A stretch of DNA of 64,000 bases, from assembly GCF_910592395.1 (NCBI RefSeq), contig NC_088309.1:64501-128500 (forward strand). The letters are read 5' to 3'. Positions 61,538-64,000 of this stretch are shown piece after piece (the first letter of the stretch is position 1; each line of letters starts with the position of its first letter). Both the position numbers and the translations under genes were made by a program. The notes under the pieces are model-generated. The model ran no database searches. It saw nothing but the letters and a program-made list of their open reading frames with translations, and had not been told where the DNA came from. Source of the DNA: Lineus longissimus (taxonomy: Eukaryota; Nemertea; Pilidiophora; Heteronemertea; Lineidae).

Positions 61538-61730
61538 TTAGGTCATAGAGTGATAAGCTGTTTTGTTTATTAGGTCATAGAGTGATAAGCTGTTTTGTTT
61601 ATTAGGTCATAGAGTGATAAGCTGTTTTGTTTATTAGGTCATAGAGTGATAAGCTGTTTTGTTTATTAGGTCATCGAGTGATAAGCTGTTTTGTTTATTA
61701 GGTCATAGAGTGATAAGCTGTTTTGTATAA
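61538..61730. repeat. Tandem array, 32-bp unit x6
   Basis: The unit is aggtcatagagtgataagct plus gttttgtttatt. On the minus strand most units offer an AATAAA hexamer (for example at 61566-61571). It lies 0.4-0.6 kb past the stop of the GPI-type protein gene, so it may supply a ladder of poly(A) signals. Confidence 0.92.
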
Positions 61731-62140
61731 TAATGGATGAAAACAAAGCAGAGGCATGTTTTCTCATCCAATATCGATGAATGTGCATTTCAACGTTTAT
61801 ATATGAGCCTTGGACTGGGTAGGGACCACATCTTGTGTAACGAAAGACGTCCATCGTTTCCCCCAACAAAAACTGAACACTGCGTGGTATCATCACCCAG
61901 GTTACGATCAATGACCTTCAAACCCAAGGTCAGCATCAGCCTCATCGAAAGTCACGTGTTTCAATCTTCTTCAGTATCACCTCGTCCCGTCATCCACTGC
62001 AGCTGATCTGTCGGGGACGAGGCTCTGTCTGCTATTGTCGAATCATCTCCGACCGAACCCGTCTGCGGAAAAGTTCAAAAGTGTCGTATATATGTGTCAA
62101 AAAATGCCATTCAAAAAGGTGTCGTATGTGCAAAAGAATG

Positions 62141-63700
62141 TTAATGAAGGAGAATGAATCCCAGAGAAGCGGTCAGCAATGTTGCCATGCCATAGTTGAG
62201 GTGAGAAGCTGATGATGTCGGCTCGGGCGACGTGGCCTCATCTGCTTTGGGTTCCATTGCAGCAGCTGAAAGACAGGAAGAAGAAAGCTTAAGAACATTG
62301 CATTAGAGGCTCTCTTTCGTATTTCGCTCGGTTTAATCAAAAGCACCCGCTTCTATTCGGTAATGGTTGAGGTGCTCCATTCATATTGGGTGCTGACTAG
62401 CTTCTTTATCTCGTTTCCTCCCGTCACGCACTGAACCCTGCCCTGAGAGTGATACGAATCCGCCAACTGGAATGGAAGATTTCCTGTCGAGTTCGCACTG
62501 CGGATGAAGTCGAACAGCCACAACAAGGTACTCGATCAGCAAGTGCTGATCTCTGGCAGGGACCAATGTTTCAGTTCTTCTTCTGCTTCACAATTCAGAA
62601 GCAGATTTTGAGTTGTAGGGAGATGTCCCATAATAAAGTCTGTGTGTATAGTTTCCACAGCTGTAGACTTATGAAACTACGTGTGTAGTCAAAGGTAACT
62701 ATAGACAATGGCAGGTGATATACTAGTATCATATTGATAGCGTGAGGTGAATTAGTTTCAGGAAAACAACAAGAACCGGATTAGCTCCTTCGTGCGTGGG
62801 AATATGATCGATATTTTTTATATTTGAGTGGCTCCCTGAAGCATTACTTATATCTCATCTTCTATATTTTAATATACAATTATCGACTGGGCATTAATAC
62901 TATAAGGATCATGAGCAGACATCAATCCTATTTTCGGGTGATGAGACTCGACATCATCGTGCTCTCAGTGTTGCCATGATGAAATCTAGAACGGGGCAAG
63001 TTGGAATTCTTAGATTTCTCGGGTTTAAAAGAAGGAGAAGAATCTCGTATATGAGAGATGTTCTGTCATTATTGGCTGATGCAAATCTCTTCCTGGACTA
63101 ATTATCCAAGGAATGGCGAGAATTATCAACTAACATCTGGTACATATAGTCCCCACTTACGCTAGCGATGAAGAGGAATTCATCAGCATCTTTGATTAGA
63201 TATGCTCTCGACTCTGAATAATAATAAGGGATGCTCTCATCACGCTTGCGGAGGGTTAAGGAGTCCAGCATCTTTGATCGACTCATGAAGCCCCCTCTTC
63301 TAACTAGGACAGGGCTAGAACAATGGCTGAATGAAGAGAAGCAAATGTTTTTATCTAAAACTCCTTGTGCACTTACACTAGATCTTTCTGTACAAAATTG
63401 AAGTTAAAGCATTTGCTAGTCTTTATTCATATCAGTCAATGCGTGATATGAATAAAGACTAGCAAATGCTTTTACTTCAATTTTGTACAGAAAGGCCTAG
63501 TGTAAATGTACATGGAGTTTTAGATAAAAGCATTTGCTAGTCTTTATTCATCACCCAATGAGTAGGGTTTGGGTAGACTAGGCCTACTTACTTGTTCCTG
63601 GTTCAGCCGTTGGAGCTTTGGTGGTCGGTTCGGCTTCCTGTCCATAGATGGCGCTCACCATAATGGCGGCAAGAAGGAGAACTAACATCCAACTTCTCAT
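62141..63700 (-). CDS. Very short secreted protein with GPI-anchor-type tail
   Basis: Two coding exons: 63592-63700 (36 codons plus 1 nt, donor gtaagt) and 62141-62265 (acceptor tctttcag), 77 aa. Signal peptide MRSWMLVLLLAAIMVSAIYG; a short polar, Pro/Thr/Glu-rich middle (EAEPTTKAPTAEPG and KADEATSPEPTSSAS); then a spacer and a C-terminal hydrophobic run ending LTASLGFILLH at the stop. Small residues (SSAS) about ten residues before that run are a plausible omega site. The mature chain would be only about 30-35 residues, likely O-glycosylated, similar in plan to tiny GPI-linked glycopeptides, with no sequence family recognised. A further acceptor (ttttcag, exon edge 63723) shows an upstream 5' UTR exon beyond this gene start. 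Confidence 0.7.
63343..63541. repeat. Foldback inverted repeat, arms about 90-95 bp
   Basis: The left arm (about 63343-63440) and right arm (about 63452-63541) are near-perfect reverse complements around a loop of about 10 bp near 63445; both contain the agcatttgctagtctttatt segment or its complement. An extra direct copy of that 20-mer's end follows to about 63552. It sits in the intron of the GPI-type protein gene, about 50 bp from the donor. Confidence 0.88.
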
Positions 63701-63723
63701 CTTGTATTGGTCACGTGAGCACC

Positions 63724-64000
63724 CTGAAAATAGGTATGAAATAATAAGCCTGTAGAGTTCCGGTGGCGTGCTTTTGTTCTTGTAGTAGGCTGCCGTGTTT
63801 GTTACCAGCCCTAGAAGTCCCCATCAAGAGGAGGAGCATGGCATTGAATAGATAAATGGGGGGGGGGGCGATAGGCTGGTGGTATCCATGAGACTAAAAC
63901 GCAGAGTTTGGGAACTGAGTGTGGTCTGTTAGAGTAACCAACTATCCTCGTACAGGCCTGACTGTACTCTACGATCGAGGTGATGTAATTTTCTAATTAT
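63724..64000. other. Upstream of GPI-type protein gene
   Basis: Intron in the 5' UTR, judged by the acceptor at 63723, with a G-homopolymer near 63859. The first UTR exon and promoter are not identified and may lie beyond the window. Confidence 0.5.

Larger units (their letters stand above)
58264..62140. other. Gene-poor interval with TE and satellite sequence
   Basis: Upstream of MPEG1 and downstream of the GPI-type protein gene. It contains the LINE remnant, the 23-bp and 32-bp arrays, an (ATC)n run near 60923-60963 and a G-homopolymer near 61024. A minus-strand frame of 134 codons (59920-60324) has no recognisable domain. Confidence 0.6.

Overview
The window is animal nuclear DNA, most likely from a marine lophotrochozoan-type invertebrate (annelid, mollusc, brachiopod or a relative). 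Its genes are split by GT-AG introns. Their families fit this: a GnRH/corazonin/AKH-type receptor, rhodopsin-like orphan GPCRs with an NFYLY-type helix 7, perforin-2 (MPEG1), an aquaglyceroporin and a hemopexin MMP. Gene-poor stretches carry minisatellites, MITEs, a tRNA-derived SINE and old LINE and Penelope remnants. The species cannot be fixed from sequence alone.

Layout. 1928-25337 (+): a four-exon peptide-hormone GPCR with introns of 11.4, 1.5 and 9.2 kb full of repeats. 25338-31178: gene-poor, with a Penelope-like remnant and a possible membrane-anchor exon. 31179-36547 (-): an aquaglyceroporin with five shared exons and three alternative first exons. 37218-38672 (-): orphan GPCR copy A. 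40316-44913 (+): an eleven-exon matrix metalloproteinase. 45988-47565 (+): orphan GPCR copy B, in inverted orientation to A. 47773-48486 (-): a two-exon secreted peptide with eight cysteines. 50901-51149 (-): a possible small tail-anchored protein. 53673-58263 (-): a ten-exon perforin-2-like MACPF gene. 58680-62140: LINE remnant, minisatellites and microsatellites. 62141-63700 (-): a very short protein with a signal peptide and a GPI-type tail.

The multi-exon models were built by hand from splice sites. Summed exon lengths and phases close exactly for the hormone receptor (456 aa), aquaglyceroporin (334, 312 or 295 aa by first exon), GPCR A (353), GPCR B (350), MMP (574), perforin-2 (545), cysteine-rich peptide (64) and GPI-type protein (77). 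This is strong internal support, but there is no transcript evidence.

Most notable: (i) three homologous, phase-0 alternative first exons on the aquaglyceroporin; (ii) the inverted GPCR pair flanking the MMP, nearly identical in exons 1-2 with sharp edges but clearly diverged in exon 3, which suggests gene conversion; (iii) the eight-cysteine peptide and the tiny GPI-type protein, both with features too short for ordinary ORF calling. The genes do not form an obvious pathway. Perforin-2 and perhaps the cysteine-rich peptide are immune-type effectors, and the receptors are signalling or chemosensory.
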